A DNA stretch of 64,000 nt from Hyphomicrobium sp. GTDB taxonomy: Bacteria; Pseudomonadota; Alphaproteobacteria; Rhizobiales; Hyphomicrobiaceae. The stretch is from contig JALHMJ010000002.1 in the NCBI GenBank assembly GCA_022844105.1, positions 62,001 through 126,000 on the forward strand, in the 5' to 3' direction. The notes beneath the pieces were generated by a model, which ran no database searches, had not been told where the DNA came from, and saw nothing but the letters and a program-made list of their open reading frames with translations. This document shows, one piece after another, positions 1-8,511 of the stretch (the stretch's first letter is position 1; every line of letters starts with the position of its first letter). Both the position numbers and the translations under genes were made by a program.

Positions 1-883
1 TGGACAATTCCTGGCGGTTTGCAGCGGAGATCGCGCCGATGGCGACGCGGTCGCTGACCCCGCATTGCATTGCGAGCCGGCGCAGGTCATCCTCATAGGG
101 GCCGCTGCCGATAATCCGGAGTTGCAAGTCCGGAAAGTCCGACAACAAATATGGCAGCGCCTCGATTGCGCGATGATGACCCTTATAGCGTTCGAGCCGT
201 CCGACTGAAAGGATCAAGCGCCCAGCAGACTGCTGCGCGGACGCCGCATCCGGCTGCGGCAATTCTGCGCCGTTGGGAATAACAGCCATCCGTCGTCGGT
301 CGAGGCCCATCTGATTGCAGAATGTCTCGGCCTCAAATCGCGAAACGCCGATGCAGCGGCGTGCCCTGGAGACCAACGGGCGCAGCAGGTTCCATTGCAA
401 GGGCCGCAACCACCTGCGCCAGCCCGATGAATGACCGCCGCTATGAAAGGTGATGACAAACGGGATCTTCGATCTAATCGCACCTAACATTGCGAGCGGC
501 GCGACCAACGTATGGTAACCCTGAATATGAATAAGGTCCCATTTCGTCGGATCAATCAGCCTGATAATTCCTGGCGCGAAAAGATAGTCACGATTGCGCG
601 GCCATGCGCGCAACCGGATGATAGTCACGCCGTCGACCTGTTCGTTTCGCTTCAGTTCGCCCGTCGGATCGGCGGTCAGCACGCCAACGATATGCCCGGC
701 TTGGGCGAGGCGCCGGCTGACCTCATGAACGTGGGTCTCCGTTCCACCACTGTAGGGCAGATAACGTGCGGCAACCATGAGAACGCGAAGCGGTGGCCCA
801 GAGACGTCAGTCGATTTGTGCAGTGGTGCAACCCGTCCGGCACCGGCCGCAAGATCGCTTCGTATGTAGCCCTGCATCAGCAT
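1..883 (-). CDS. GT4-family glycosyltransferase, C-terminus cut by the window edge
   Basis: The minus strand stays open from the ATG at 883 to the first base of the window, giving about 294 codons without the C-terminus. After a variable leader the protein has the GT4 opening VLMVAARYLPYSGGTETHVHE (shortened here), the typical start of retaining nucleotide-sugar transferases with a GT-B fold. Further on come IPNGAE and LILSVGRLERYKGH, the start of the donor-binding domain. The acceptor-side E-x7-E motif would lie outside the window. It begins 11 bases after the GT2 gene, so the two are probably co-transcribed in an exopolysaccharide locus. A second ATG two codons downstream is an alternative start. 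Donor and acceptor cannot be told from sequence. Confidence 0.85.
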   Translation of the reverse strand, partial: MLMQGYIRSDLAAGAGRVAPLHKSTDVSGPPLRVLMVAARYLPYSGGTETHVHEVSRRLAQAGHIVGVLTADPTGELKRNEQVDGVTIIRLRAWPRNRDYLFAPGIIRLIDPTKWDLIHIQGYHTLVAPLAMLGAIRSKIPFVITFHSGGHSSGWRRWLRPLQWNLLRPLVSRARRCIGVSRFEAETFCNQMGLDRRRMAVIPNGAELPQPDAASAQQSAGRLILSVGRLERYKGHHRAIEALPYLLSDFPDLQLRIIGSGPYEDDLRRLAMQCGVSDRVAIGAISAANRQELS

Positions 884-894
884 TGCACATCCGC

Positions 895-1764
895 CTATTC
901 GCCGGGCAATTCGGCAACAGAGCCACCGCCACCAGCATGGCCCCTCTTGCGATCACGCAACCCAAGCGATTGCATCACGATCATTCGCATGACGCGAATG
1001 CCGTCAGGAATAGCCTTCAGATTGCTTTGACCGAAATTACGCGGCGCTTCAAAGCTCGGAACCTCGCAAATCTTCAAGCCCGATCGTAGCGCGCTTAAGC
1101 AGAGGGATGTTTCGATCTCGAAGCCATCACAGTTGTAATCCAGGTCGGGAAGATTTCGACGCCAGAAAGCATTATAGCCATAACAGAGATCCGAGAACTC
1201 GCCGCCACAGAGCACGCGGCCGACATGCATGAGGCTCCAATTTCCGAGCATACGAAATAACGACATGTCTGCCGTGCCGCCGCCCTGAACGAAGCGTGTG
1301 CCTTTTGCAAAGTCGCAGCCGGACATAAGGGCAGCTACGAAGCGCAGAATTTCGTTGGGATCCATCGAGCCATCAGCGTCGATGGTGACGATAATGTCGC
1401 CCGTTGCTGCACCAAACCCGGCGGCCAGCGCAGCGCCTTTTCCCCGGCGCTTTTCCAAAACAATCCGCACACCGGGATACAGCGCGCGGGCGACGTCTAC
1501 GGTCTCATCGGTGGACCGTCCATCAACGATAATGACTTCATCTATCCATTTCGGTATGCGCGGCAACAGAAGTGGCAGGTTCTTCGCCTCGTTCAATGTT
1601 GGAATGACGACGCTGACGCTAGGCAGCTCAAATCCAGCAGAACAAGACGCATCCGGTTTAACTGCAGTCCATGTCCTATTCTGCGACAATGCCGTCTCGT
1701 CCTTCCACCCTGGGCTTAATTGGCCCGGTTTCTCGGCCAGCGCATCGTCGGTAGTAAAGGACAT
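895..1764 (-). CDS. GT2-family glycosyltransferase (dolichyl-phosphate mannose synthase-like)
   Basis: This 289-residue protein has a single GT-A domain starting near residue 47 with SVVIPTLNEAKNLP. The DGRSTDET nucleotide-sugar motif follows, then the metal-binding DADGS (Asp-x-Asp), and later GTRFVQGGG. That order is typical of DPM1-like and exopolysaccharide GT2 enzymes that move a sugar from a nucleotide donor to a lipid carrier or growing chain on the cytoplasmic face. No membrane segments are obvious, so it lacks the C-terminal anchor some relatives have. It lies between the ExoF-like export gene (45 bases upstream) and the GT4 gene (11 bases downstream), which supports a role in building the same polysaccharide. 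Confidence 0.85.
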   Translation of the reverse strand: MSFTTDDALAEKPGQLSPGWKDETALSQNRTWTAVKPDASCSAGFELPSVSVVIPTLNEAKNLPLLLPRIPKWIDEVIIVDGRSTDETVDVARALYPGVRIVLEKRRGKGAALAAGFGAATGDIIVTIDADGSMDPNEILRFVAALMSGCDFAKGTRFVQGGGTADMSLFRMLGNWSLMHVGRVLCGGEFSDLCYGYNAFWRRNLPDLDYNCDGFEIETSLCLSALRSGLKICEVPSFEAPRNFGQSNLKAIPDGIRVMRMIVMQSLGLRDRKRGHAGGGGSVAELPGE

Positions 1765-1809
1765 GACTGTGACTCTTCTCGGCTGACTAATCGACGAATG
1801 CAGATATTG

Positions 1810-3246
1810 CTATTGGCTGGCCGCATTTGATGAATTAGCGGCAGCCGACGCTGCGGAAGGTGAGGCATTGGATTTCGATACGCGAACGCGAACGAGATCT
1901 CCCGGCTGCAATTCGAACGTTCCTGGAACGGTCTGCGCGAAGGTTTCATCCGCAGTCTTGCGAACGACTTCGAACACGACGCCATCTTTGTCCTCATCAT
2001 CACCAGTGAGCGTCGCGGCACGCATCGCATCGAGTGTGCTCCCACTCGACTTTAAGGCAATCTCCGCTTCATCGATTTCCTGATGCGCCTTGATGATGTC
2101 CTGCGACAACGACAGCCGGGAATCGTTCTCGGCTTTAGCCCGATCGTTGATGATCTGTGCCAAGCGGCTTTGGGCCTCTTCAACGGCAATCAGAGCGGTG
2201 ATGTGGCGTTCTTTAGCCGAGCTGAGCGCGACTTCACCCTCAATGCGCAATGTCGCACTGATGGAGCGCCTGTTCGCCAGCTCGACCAAATCCGTTGCCC
2301 GCTGCTCTTGAAGAGGAATTGCCTTCTCGATCTGCGTGACAAGTGCCTGCTTGCGCTCCATCTCGGCTTCGGCTGCCTGTTTGGACAAATCCAGCGCCGC
2401 TAACTGAGCCCGAACTGCATCGACCCGAAGTCGGCGCAACTCCAATTCTTCATCGACCAGTCGCCGAGCTTCGGCACTCCCCGCAAGCTCCACCAGACGA
2501 TCGGGGATCTGCACCTCTCCATCGCTATGTTCGACCTTGAGAACGGCGAGTTTCGCCCAGAGTTTTCTAGCGATCTGTGAATACTTCTGCTGTTTCTCAG
2601 CCTCGCCGATCGCTTGCATCAAGCGGCTCATATCGACCGACATTCGGTCGAAACCGCCCGCAAGCGTTACGGCGTGCCAAACGGTCATGCCCTGCGAAAA
2701 CGAGAATGTTCCTGGCCGCTTGACAGGACCCAGCAGGTAAATCGGACGATGCTGAACAGCGACACTAATGAAGCCAAAGCGCCCAATCTTCTCTTCGAAT
2801 ATCTGGCTGACGTCAGCTTCAAAATTCGCCAGCGTGCGATTGGCCACCGGGATCGGCCCGAGAAGCGGAATCACGACGCTGCCGTTGCCTTCGACGGCAA
2901 ACGTGCCACTGAGTTCGGTCCGCTGATAAAAATTCTGCATTGGCCGGCGTGAACGCGCCGCAGCTGCCCATTTGGAATCCTGGTCGACGGCAAGCTTTTC
3001 GAAGAATGTAACTGTGATGCGGTCGCCAATCCGAAGCTTCAGATCGCGATCCGACGACCTCGTGCCTCCAGCAGAGTCTTCGGCGGCCGCTGGCGATTGA
3101 AGGCCCGGCTCGGTCGCACTTGCTGCTTCGGCGACATGAAATTTTGCCAACAGCGCAAGGACCAGCAGCGCCAAAACAACAACAGGCGTCAGCACGATCA
3201 GAAGCGAGACGGTCCAACGCCACGCGTGTAACATTTTATTGGTCAT
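1810..3246 (-). CDS. ExoF-like polysaccharide export protein with long coiled coil
   Basis: About 478 residues. The N-terminus has a strong membrane segment (VSLLIVLTPVVVLALLVLAL, roughly residues 12-31). The Poly_export/SLBB region follows, with LRIGDRITVTFFEKL, then VEGNGSVVIPLLGPI and VAVQHRPIYLLGPVKRPG. The second half is rich in Glu, Lys, Arg and Ala and should form long coiled coils. It ends with GDLVRVRVSK, a further SLBB-like strand. This layout matches ExoF-type proteins of rhizobial exopolysaccharide loci. I chose ATG 3246, which follows a GGATCGGGA ribosome site; an in-frame GTG at 3279 is possible. It heads the three-gene minus-strand group that runs off the left edge. Confidence 0.82.
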   Translation of the reverse strand: MTNKMLHAWRWTVSLLIVLTPVVVLALLVLALLAKFHVAEAASATEPGLQSPAAAEDSAGGTRSSDRDLKLRIGDRITVTFFEKLAVDQDSKWAAAARSRRPMQNFYQRTELSGTFAVEGNGSVVIPLLGPIPVANRTLANFEADVSQIFEEKIGRFGFISVAVQHRPIYLLGPVKRPGTFSFSQGMTVWHAVTLAGGFDRMSVDMSRLMQAIGEAEKQQKYSQIARKLWAKLAVLKVEHSDGEVQIPDRLVELAGSAEARRLVDEELELRRLRVDAVRAQLAALDLSKQAAEAEMERKQALVTQIEKAIPLQEQRATDLVELANRRSISATLRIEGEVALSSAKERHITALIAVEEAQSRLAQIINDRAKAENDSRLSLSQDIIKAHQEIDEAEIALKSSGSTLDAMRAATLTGDDEDKDGVVFEVVRKTADETFAQTVPGTFELQPGDLVRVRVSKSNASPSAASAAANSSNAASQ

Positions 3247-3763
3247 TCCCGATCCAATTCGAAGCACTTTGAGAGCCACGAAGGCATTTAAGTAAATAGA
3301 CGGTAAGCAATTGTTTGAGAACGGCTCATCGTTGTTAGTGGTTAAAGCAGTTCGGCGCTCCGGCGGGAAATTGATCTACCGCAATTCCAGCGTCGAGGAA
3401 TGGCCGATTGCACGCATTGTTTGACCCCAGCCGATTGGCGCGTTTCCTCGGTGACAAATCGTTTCGACGCCACCCGAAGGCGACCCTGGATTCCGCAATT
3501 CGGACACCGTTCAGGCGCACGACCGCGACCCGTTCGTCAGGTTCGCTGGCCCGGACGGACGGCACTTAGACGATCATTCAACCGCGCTCTGGATTAAGTT
3601 TGGAAATTGTGGCGTGTGATCGGGGGTAAGGGAGGGAGTAACGCAGCGAGCTTCAGTCATGCTGCTTGTTCCGCTGCGCCAAAGCCGGTAGGCCAATCAA
3701 CTGCCGCTCAGGTCAAATCCCGAAATCATCCCCATCCGTTCTATCGCAACCAGCAGCAGTGCA
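3247..3763. other. Intergenic region between divergent ExoF-like and HAD genes
   Basis: About 517 bases lie between two divergent genes. The part nearest the ExoF-like gene (about 3285-3345) is clearly AT-rich for this genome and is the best place for its promoter. The short open frames here have no recognisable product and look like chance frames in GC-rich DNA. I saw no RNA gene or repeat. The HAD gene start at 3764 has no clear Shine-Dalgarno sequence. Confidence 0.5.
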
Positions 3764-4639
3764 ATGACCGACCTGCCCCCCCCACCAATCATCACCCAGT
3801 CGCGCGATCTCCTCGCGCGCTATGATGTGTTGTTCTGCGACGTGTGGGGCGTCATCCACGACGGCTTTGCCGCCTATCCAGGTGCCGTACGCGCGCTGAC
3901 CTCGTTCCGGCGCAAGGGCGGCACTGTGGTGCTTGTCTCCAACGCACCGGTCCCCGCTCACCGCGTCGCCCGCATGCTTGCCGACCGGAAAGTGGATCGG
4001 GACAGCTGGGACGAGATCGTCTCCTCCGGTGCCATCGCGCTTGATCATTTGGCCGCAAAAAAATACGCGACCGTCTTTGCCATCGGGCCCCGTGACCGCG
4101 ACGCAGCCTTTATGGAGCGTCTGACGGCAGCGACAGTGCCCCTCCACGAGGCCGAGGCCATCGTCTGCACCGGCCTTAACGACGACCGAACCGAAACCGT
4201 CACCGATTATGCCGATACTCTCGAACAGGGCCGTGAGCGCGGCCTGCCATTCGTGTGCGCCAATCCCGATCTCGTCGTTGACGTTGGCGGGCGCCATTTT
4301 GTCTGTGCAGGCGCCCTTGGTGAAGCCTATGCCGCCCTCGGCGGCGAGGTGTTCTGGGCCGGCAAGCCGCATCCCTCGGCCTATGCGACGGCGTTGGCCA
4401 AAGCCGAGGCCATCCGCCAGACGAGCGTCCCGAAGGCACGCATCCTCGCCATCGGCGACGCCATCCGCACCGACCTCAAAGCGGCGCAGGGTGCGGGCGT
4501 CGACGCACTGTTCGTGACTGCCGGCATTCACCGCGCAGACACAATGACCGGCGATGCTGTCGATCCTGAAAAACTGAGCCGCGCGTTGGGTCCGGGGTCG
4601 CCCCCAGCGATCGCCGCCACCGCCTACTTCGATTGGTGA
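3764..4639 (+). CDS. HAD-IIA family hydrolase (TIGR01459-like)
   Basis: This 291-residue protein has the HAD nucleophile motif DVWGVIHDG at about residues 26-34. The second Asp of the usual DxD is Trp, as I recall for this HAD-IIA subgroup. VVLVSNAP (motif II) follows, and AIGDAIRTDLKAAQGAG near residue 235 supplies the acidic metal-binding motif. Such enzymes are soluble phosphatases of small molecules; the substrate of this group is not known to me. Its last codons overlap the methyltransferase gene by 7 bases, which indicates translational coupling. There is no clear ribosome site before the ATG, but no better in-frame start exists. Confidence 0.82.
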   Translation: MTDLPPPPIITQSRDLLARYDVLFCDVWGVIHDGFAAYPGAVRALTSFRRKGGTVVLVSNAPVPAHRVARMLADRKVDRDSWDEIVSSGAIALDHLAAKKYATVFAIGPRDRDAAFMERLTAATVPLHEAEAIVCTGLNDDRTETVTDYADTLEQGRERGLPFVCANPDLVVDVGGRHFVCAGALGEAYAALGGEVFWAGKPHPSAYATALAKAEAIRQTSVPKARILAIGDAIRTDLKAAQGAGVDALFVTAGIHRADTMTGDAVDPEKLSRALGPGSPPAIAATAYFDW

Positions 4640-5478
4640 CGCCGATGCTCTTCCCCACCACTGAACTACAGCTGCTGAAAGAGGCCGCCGACCGCCGCGC
4701 CAAAAACAGCGATGTGTCCGATGCACTCTCGGGCTGGTTCGAAGGGCGATCCTCGCTCGACGTCCTGGACCTCCACGCCGGCACCGGCGCCACATTGCGC
4801 GCTCTGGCGCCGATACTGGCGCCGGATCAGGCCTGGACCCTCTATTGCCGGGACGCGGCGGAAGAAGCGCTCGCGCGCGATCACCTCACCCGGTGGGCGC
4901 CGGCCGCGCAAACCACGCAAGATGGCCTCTTCATCGAACGCCACGGCCAGAAAATAGCTGTCCGCATCAAGCATCACGACGTGGTAGCAGCCGGCGGCAA
5001 GCCGAGCGAGCCGCCGCCGGCTCTCGTCGTGATTGATGAAGACCTGTTGCGCTACCCGGCAGCCGCAATTCGCAATCTCGTCGCCACACTCGCCGCCCGC
5101 CGCTCGGTCATGCACGCCCGCCTGCTCTACGACGGCCGCCTTAAACTGCAGCCGCACCACGCCGCCGATGGCGCCTTTACCGCCGCCCTCCATCGCCGCC
5201 TGATGCGCGATCAAGGCGCTGGTGAGGCCATGGGCCCGCAAGCCGCTAACGAACTCAGTGAGCAACTTCGCCTTTCGGAGTATTCCGTGATCGAAGGCTC
5301 GAGCCACTTGCACCTGCGCGCGGCCGAAGCGCCTTTAATCCGCGCCATGCAGTCAGAACTTGCTGAGGCCCAACGCGTGGTCGCCAAAGGCCACGACAAA
5401 ATGATCGACGCCTGGCTCGCCAGACCGCGCGCCACGCTTGAAATCAGCCAGACCGACCTCGTCGGCCTGCCGCCCTGA
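4633..5478 (+). CDS. Putative SAM-dependent methyltransferase-like protein
   Basis: 281 residues starting with GTG or at ATG 4645 (MLFPTTELQLL). The only clear motif is VLDLHAGTGATLRAL near residues 44-58, which resembles the glycine-rich SAM-binding motif I of class I methyltransferases. LVVIDEDLLRY near residue 131 could be the following acidic strand. The rest is alpha-rich without recognised signatures, so the call is tentative. It overlaps the HAD gene by 7 bases and ends 18 bases before the glucan exporter gene, suggesting a three-gene transcription unit. Confidence 0.55.
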   Translation: MVTPMLFPTTELQLLKEAADRRAKNSDVSDALSGWFEGRSSLDVLDLHAGTGATLRALAPILAPDQAWTLYCRDAAEEALARDHLTRWAPAAQTTQDGLFIERHGQKIAVRIKHHDVVAAGGKPSEPPPALVVIDEDLLRYPAAAIRNLVATLAARRSVMHARLLYDGRLKLQPHHAADGAFTAALHRRLMRDQGAGEAMGPQAANELSEQLRLSEYSVIEGSSHLHLRAAEAPLIRAMQSELAEAQRVVAKGHDKMIDAWLARPRATLEISQTDLVGLPP

Positions 5479-5496
5479 TCCACCGGATATTGCGCC

Positions 5497-7269
5497 ATGC
5501 AAAAGCACGCCCCACCCGGTCTGACGCTGCCGCAGGTTTACACGCGCGCGCTCGCGCTGCTGGCCACAGAACGCAATCTGGCGATCACATTGGCGTTTGC
5601 CAGCGTGGTGGTCGGGCTCATCCAGCTTATTGAACCGATCCTGTTCGGCCGCGTTGTCGACGCCCTGTCGAACAAGGAAGGCGCCTTCGGCTTGATCGCC
5701 ATGTGGGCAGCCCTGGGTATATTTGGCATCACCGCCAGCGTCATCGTCGCCGTCATTGCCGACCGTCTCGCCCACCGCCGCCGGCTCGCGGCCATGGCCG
5801 ACGCCTTCGAACGCGCCATCACGTTGCCCCTCAGCTACCATGCCGAACGCGGCTCGGGCTCAGTTGTCCGCGCCATCATTTCCGGCACTGACGGTCTGTT
5901 CTGGGTCTGGCTCAGCGCGCTACGTGAACAGCTGACGGCAATCAGCAGCATTATCCTCCTCGTGCCGACGGCCATTTCCATGGACTGGCGCATGGCTCTG
6001 ATCCTCGCCGCGCTGGCCATCTCCTATATCTTCATGAACGTCCTCGTCATGCAGAAGACGCGGCTCGGTCAGGCCGCGGTTGAGCGCTATCATTCCGATT
6101 TGTCGGGCCGCGTGGGCGACGTGCTCGGGAACGTGACCGTGGTGCAAAGTTACACACGCCTGGCAGCGGAAGCCGAAGCGATGCGCTCGCTGATGAGCCA
6201 TCTGCTCAACGCGCAATATCCCGTGCTGACATGGTGGGGCGTCCTGACCGTGCTTCAGCGCGCCGCCGCCACGATCACCATGGTCGCGGTATTCTCGATT
6301 GGAGCGCTCCTGGCCGGTCGCGGCGAAATGACGGTCGGCGAAATCGTCAGCTTCGTCGCCTTTGCCGGACTGATGATCGGCAAGCTTGATCAGATCGCTG
6401 CCTTTGTCATGGGCCTCAACCGCACCGCACCGACCCTGCGCACCTACTTTGCCCTCGTGGACGAGCCGGACGCCATCCCCGAAAAACCCGGTGCCCTTGA
6501 GCTGCCGCCGGTGGCCGGCGATGTCCGCTTCGAGGACGTCACATTTCGCTTTCCAGCGAGTGAGCAAGGGATTTTCAACATCGACATTCACGCCGCCCCG
6601 GGTGAAACGGTGGCCCTCGTCGGACCGACGGGATCGGGCAAGACCACAACGTTGTCGTTGCTGCAACGTCTCCGACCGCCGCATGGCGGCCGTATCCTTG
6701 TTGACGGCCATGACATATGCGACGTCACGGTGACATCGCTGCGCCATTCCATTGCCGTGGTGTTTCAGGACGCCGGGCTCTTCAACCGCTCCATTGCCGA
6801 GAATGTCCGCGTCGGCCGCATCAATGCGACGGACGTGGATATCGAGCGCGCCTGCCGTCTCGCCGAAGCGCACGACTTCATCATGCAGAAGCCGGGCGGG
6901 TATCAGTTCGTCATCGGAGAACGCGGCGCCTCGCTCTCGGGCGGTGAACGCCAACGGCTTGCCGTCGCCCGCGCCATTCTCAAGGACGCTCCGATCCTGA
7001 TCCTTGATGAAGCGACAAGCGCGCTCGACGCGGAAACGGAAGCCAAGATCAAACGCGCGCTCGACCGGCTGCGCGAAAACCGGACCACGTTCGTCATCGC
7101 CCACCGCCTCTCGACGGTCGCCAACGCGGATCGTATCTATGTGCTGGATAAGGGCCGCATCGTCGAGACGGGAAAATTCCGTGACCTCGCCAAGGGTAAT
7201 GGAGTGTTCGCTCGCATGGTGGCGGAGGGTGGATTTACAATTCCGATGGAGAAGGAACCGGCCGATTGA
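5497..7269 (+). CDS. ndvA: Glucan ABC exporter, NdvA/ChvA-like (fused permease and ATPase)
   Basis: This 590-residue half-transporter matches the length of the NdvA/ChvA family, which exports cyclic beta-1,2-glucan to the periplasm in rhizobia and agrobacteria. The N-terminal 320 residues are a six-helix permease with family-like segments such as EPILFGRVVDAL and NAQYPVLTWWGVL. The ATPase follows: Walker A GPTGSGKTTT, the signature LSGGERQR and Walker B ILILDEATSALD, then the switch region IAHRLSTV. No ndvB-type glucan synthase lies in the window, so the exported glucan may be made elsewhere or differ. ATG 5497 is 18 bases after the previous stop. The family is secure; the exact substrate is inferred. 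Confidence 0.85.
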   Translation: MQKHAPPGLTLPQVYTRALALLATERNLAITLAFASVVVGLIQLIEPILFGRVVDALSNKEGAFGLIAMWAALGIFGITASVIVAVIADRLAHRRRLAAMADAFERAITLPLSYHAERGSGSVVRAIISGTDGLFWVWLSALREQLTAISSIILLVPTAISMDWRMALILAALAISYIFMNVLVMQKTRLGQAAVERYHSDLSGRVGDVLGNVTVVQSYTRLAAEAEAMRSLMSHLLNAQYPVLTWWGVLTVLQRAAATITMVAVFSIGALLAGRGEMTVGEIVSFVAFAGLMIGKLDQIAAFVMGLNRTAPTLRTYFALVDEPDAIPEKPGALELPPVAGDVRFEDVTFRFPASEQGIFNIDIHAAPGETVALVGPTGSGKTTTLSLLQRLRPPHGGRILVDGHDICDVTVTSLRHSIAVVFQDAGLFNRSIAENVRVGRINATDVDIERACRLAEAHDFIMQKPGGYQFVIGERGASLSGGERQRLAVARAILKDAPILILDEATSALDAETEAKIKRALDRLRENRTTFVIAHRLSTVANADRIYVLDKGRIVETGKFRDLAKGNGVFARMVAEGGFTIPMEKEPAD

Positions 7270-7479
7270 AGCGGCTTCTCCCGACTGGTCCGCACATCGA
7301 TGCGGGTGAGAAAGCCATACGCGAAAGGACAAAATTTATGTCGTTGGGCTTGCTATGCCCGACCTGAAAGCAGCGTCCCGGCACTGGTCAGTCGCGCGAG
7401 ACTGAGTTAGGCAGTCACACGCGGAATTTCGTCGGAACTCCGCTTCTCGTTGGCCTACTAGTGAACATTCGGAGCGTCA

Positions 7480-8256
7480 ATGCAGAGCCCCCCAAGCTAC
7501 TTCGGCAAGTATCCCAACTTGGCATTCTCGCGCGAGGCTGAGACCGGCATCCTCGAAATCCGGATGCACACCGACGGCGGGCCGTGTCTTTATAACGATC
7601 GGGTCCAATCCGATCTTGTCGACGCCCTTCACGACATCAATCGTGACTGGGACAACCGCGTCATTATCTGGACGGGCACCGGCGACATCTGGATGGGTGG
7701 CCCGGATTTTTCCACATTCGGCGATGTCGCGGACCCGAACGCCTGGGATAAGGTCTACACGAACGAACGCCGACTTCTGATCAACATGCTCGAAATCGAC
7801 GTGCCCATGATCAGCGCCGTCAACGGCCCCGCGAGCCTGCATACGGAACTGATCCTGACAATGGACATCATCCTTGCCTCGCGCACCGCTTGGTTCCAGG
7901 ACTACCCCCACTTGACGTTCGGCATCGTGCCCGGCGACGGTCTGCAGGTTCTCTGGGCCGACGCGCTCGGGACATCCCGCGCCCGGTATTTTCTCTGGAT
8001 GCAGGAAAAGATTTCCGCCGAAGAAGGCCACCGCCTCGGCGTGGTCCATGAACTCCTCGAGCCGGATGCGGTCATGCAGCGTGCCTGGGATGTCGCGCGC
8101 CATCTCGCCAAACAACCCACTTTGAACCTTCGCTACACCCGACAGGCGCTCACCCAGCGCTTGAAGCGGCTCGTGCACGAGGGCATCGGTTACGGCATGG
8201 CCCTGGAAGGCCTGACCGCCGCCCATCTGGCCCGGACATCGCAAGCCAAAGCATAG
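7480..8256 (+). CDS. Crotonase-superfamily hydrolase resembling 6-oxocamphor hydrolase
   Basis: 258 residues with a crotonase fold. Glycine-rich segments follow the order of the superfamily: TGTGDIWMGG, AVNGPASLH and FGIVPGDG. The stretch FQDYPHLTFGIVPGDG, together with His121, His144, Asp153 and Glu243, lines up (one residue off) with the residues I recall as catalytic in 6-oxocamphor hydrolase, which cleaves a cyclic beta-diketone by a retro-Claisen reaction. A carbon-carbon hydrolase is therefore more likely than a hydratase. ATG 7480 follows GGAGCGTCA, a good ribosome site. The gene stands alone, with 210 bases upstream and 255 bases downstream before its neighbours. The natural substrate is unknown. 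Confidence 0.78.
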   Translation: MQSPPSYFGKYPNLAFSREAETGILEIRMHTDGGPCLYNDRVQSDLVDALHDINRDWDNRVIIWTGTGDIWMGGPDFSTFGDVADPNAWDKVYTNERRLLINMLEIDVPMISAVNGPASLHTELILTMDIILASRTAWFQDYPHLTFGIVPGDGLQVLWADALGTSRARYFLWMQEKISAEEGHRLGVVHELLEPDAVMQRAWDVARHLAKQPTLNLRYTRQALTQRLKRLVHEGIGYGMALEGLTAAHLARTSQAKA

Positions 8257-8511
8257 TTGAACCTGTCAATCGCGTCGCGCGCCGGCCATCCCGGTCGTCG
8301 GCGGACTGCTGTTCGACCGGTTAAGGATCTGCCTTCCCTAATCTGTGCGGCCTGAAGTACCGTCAGCGGCTTCCGCCACCGCAGCGCACCCACTGTGATG
8401 GTCTCACCCTATCGATCGTCTTGCACGGGAAGCCAGGGCGGACCAGTATTGCGCCGAGCGGCCAGCGCAAGTCATCGCGCTTCCTTTTCGCCCATCATGA
8501 TGGAGACGAAA

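Noticed and set aside
5920-7332. 470-codon minus-strand frame opposite ndvA
   Set aside because: Antisense shadow of ABC transporter motifs; no family signature.
7270-7479. tRNA or terminator after ndvA
   Set aside because: There is a bulged GGCTT/AAGCC inverted repeat, but no tRNA fold, no clean stem and no T-run.
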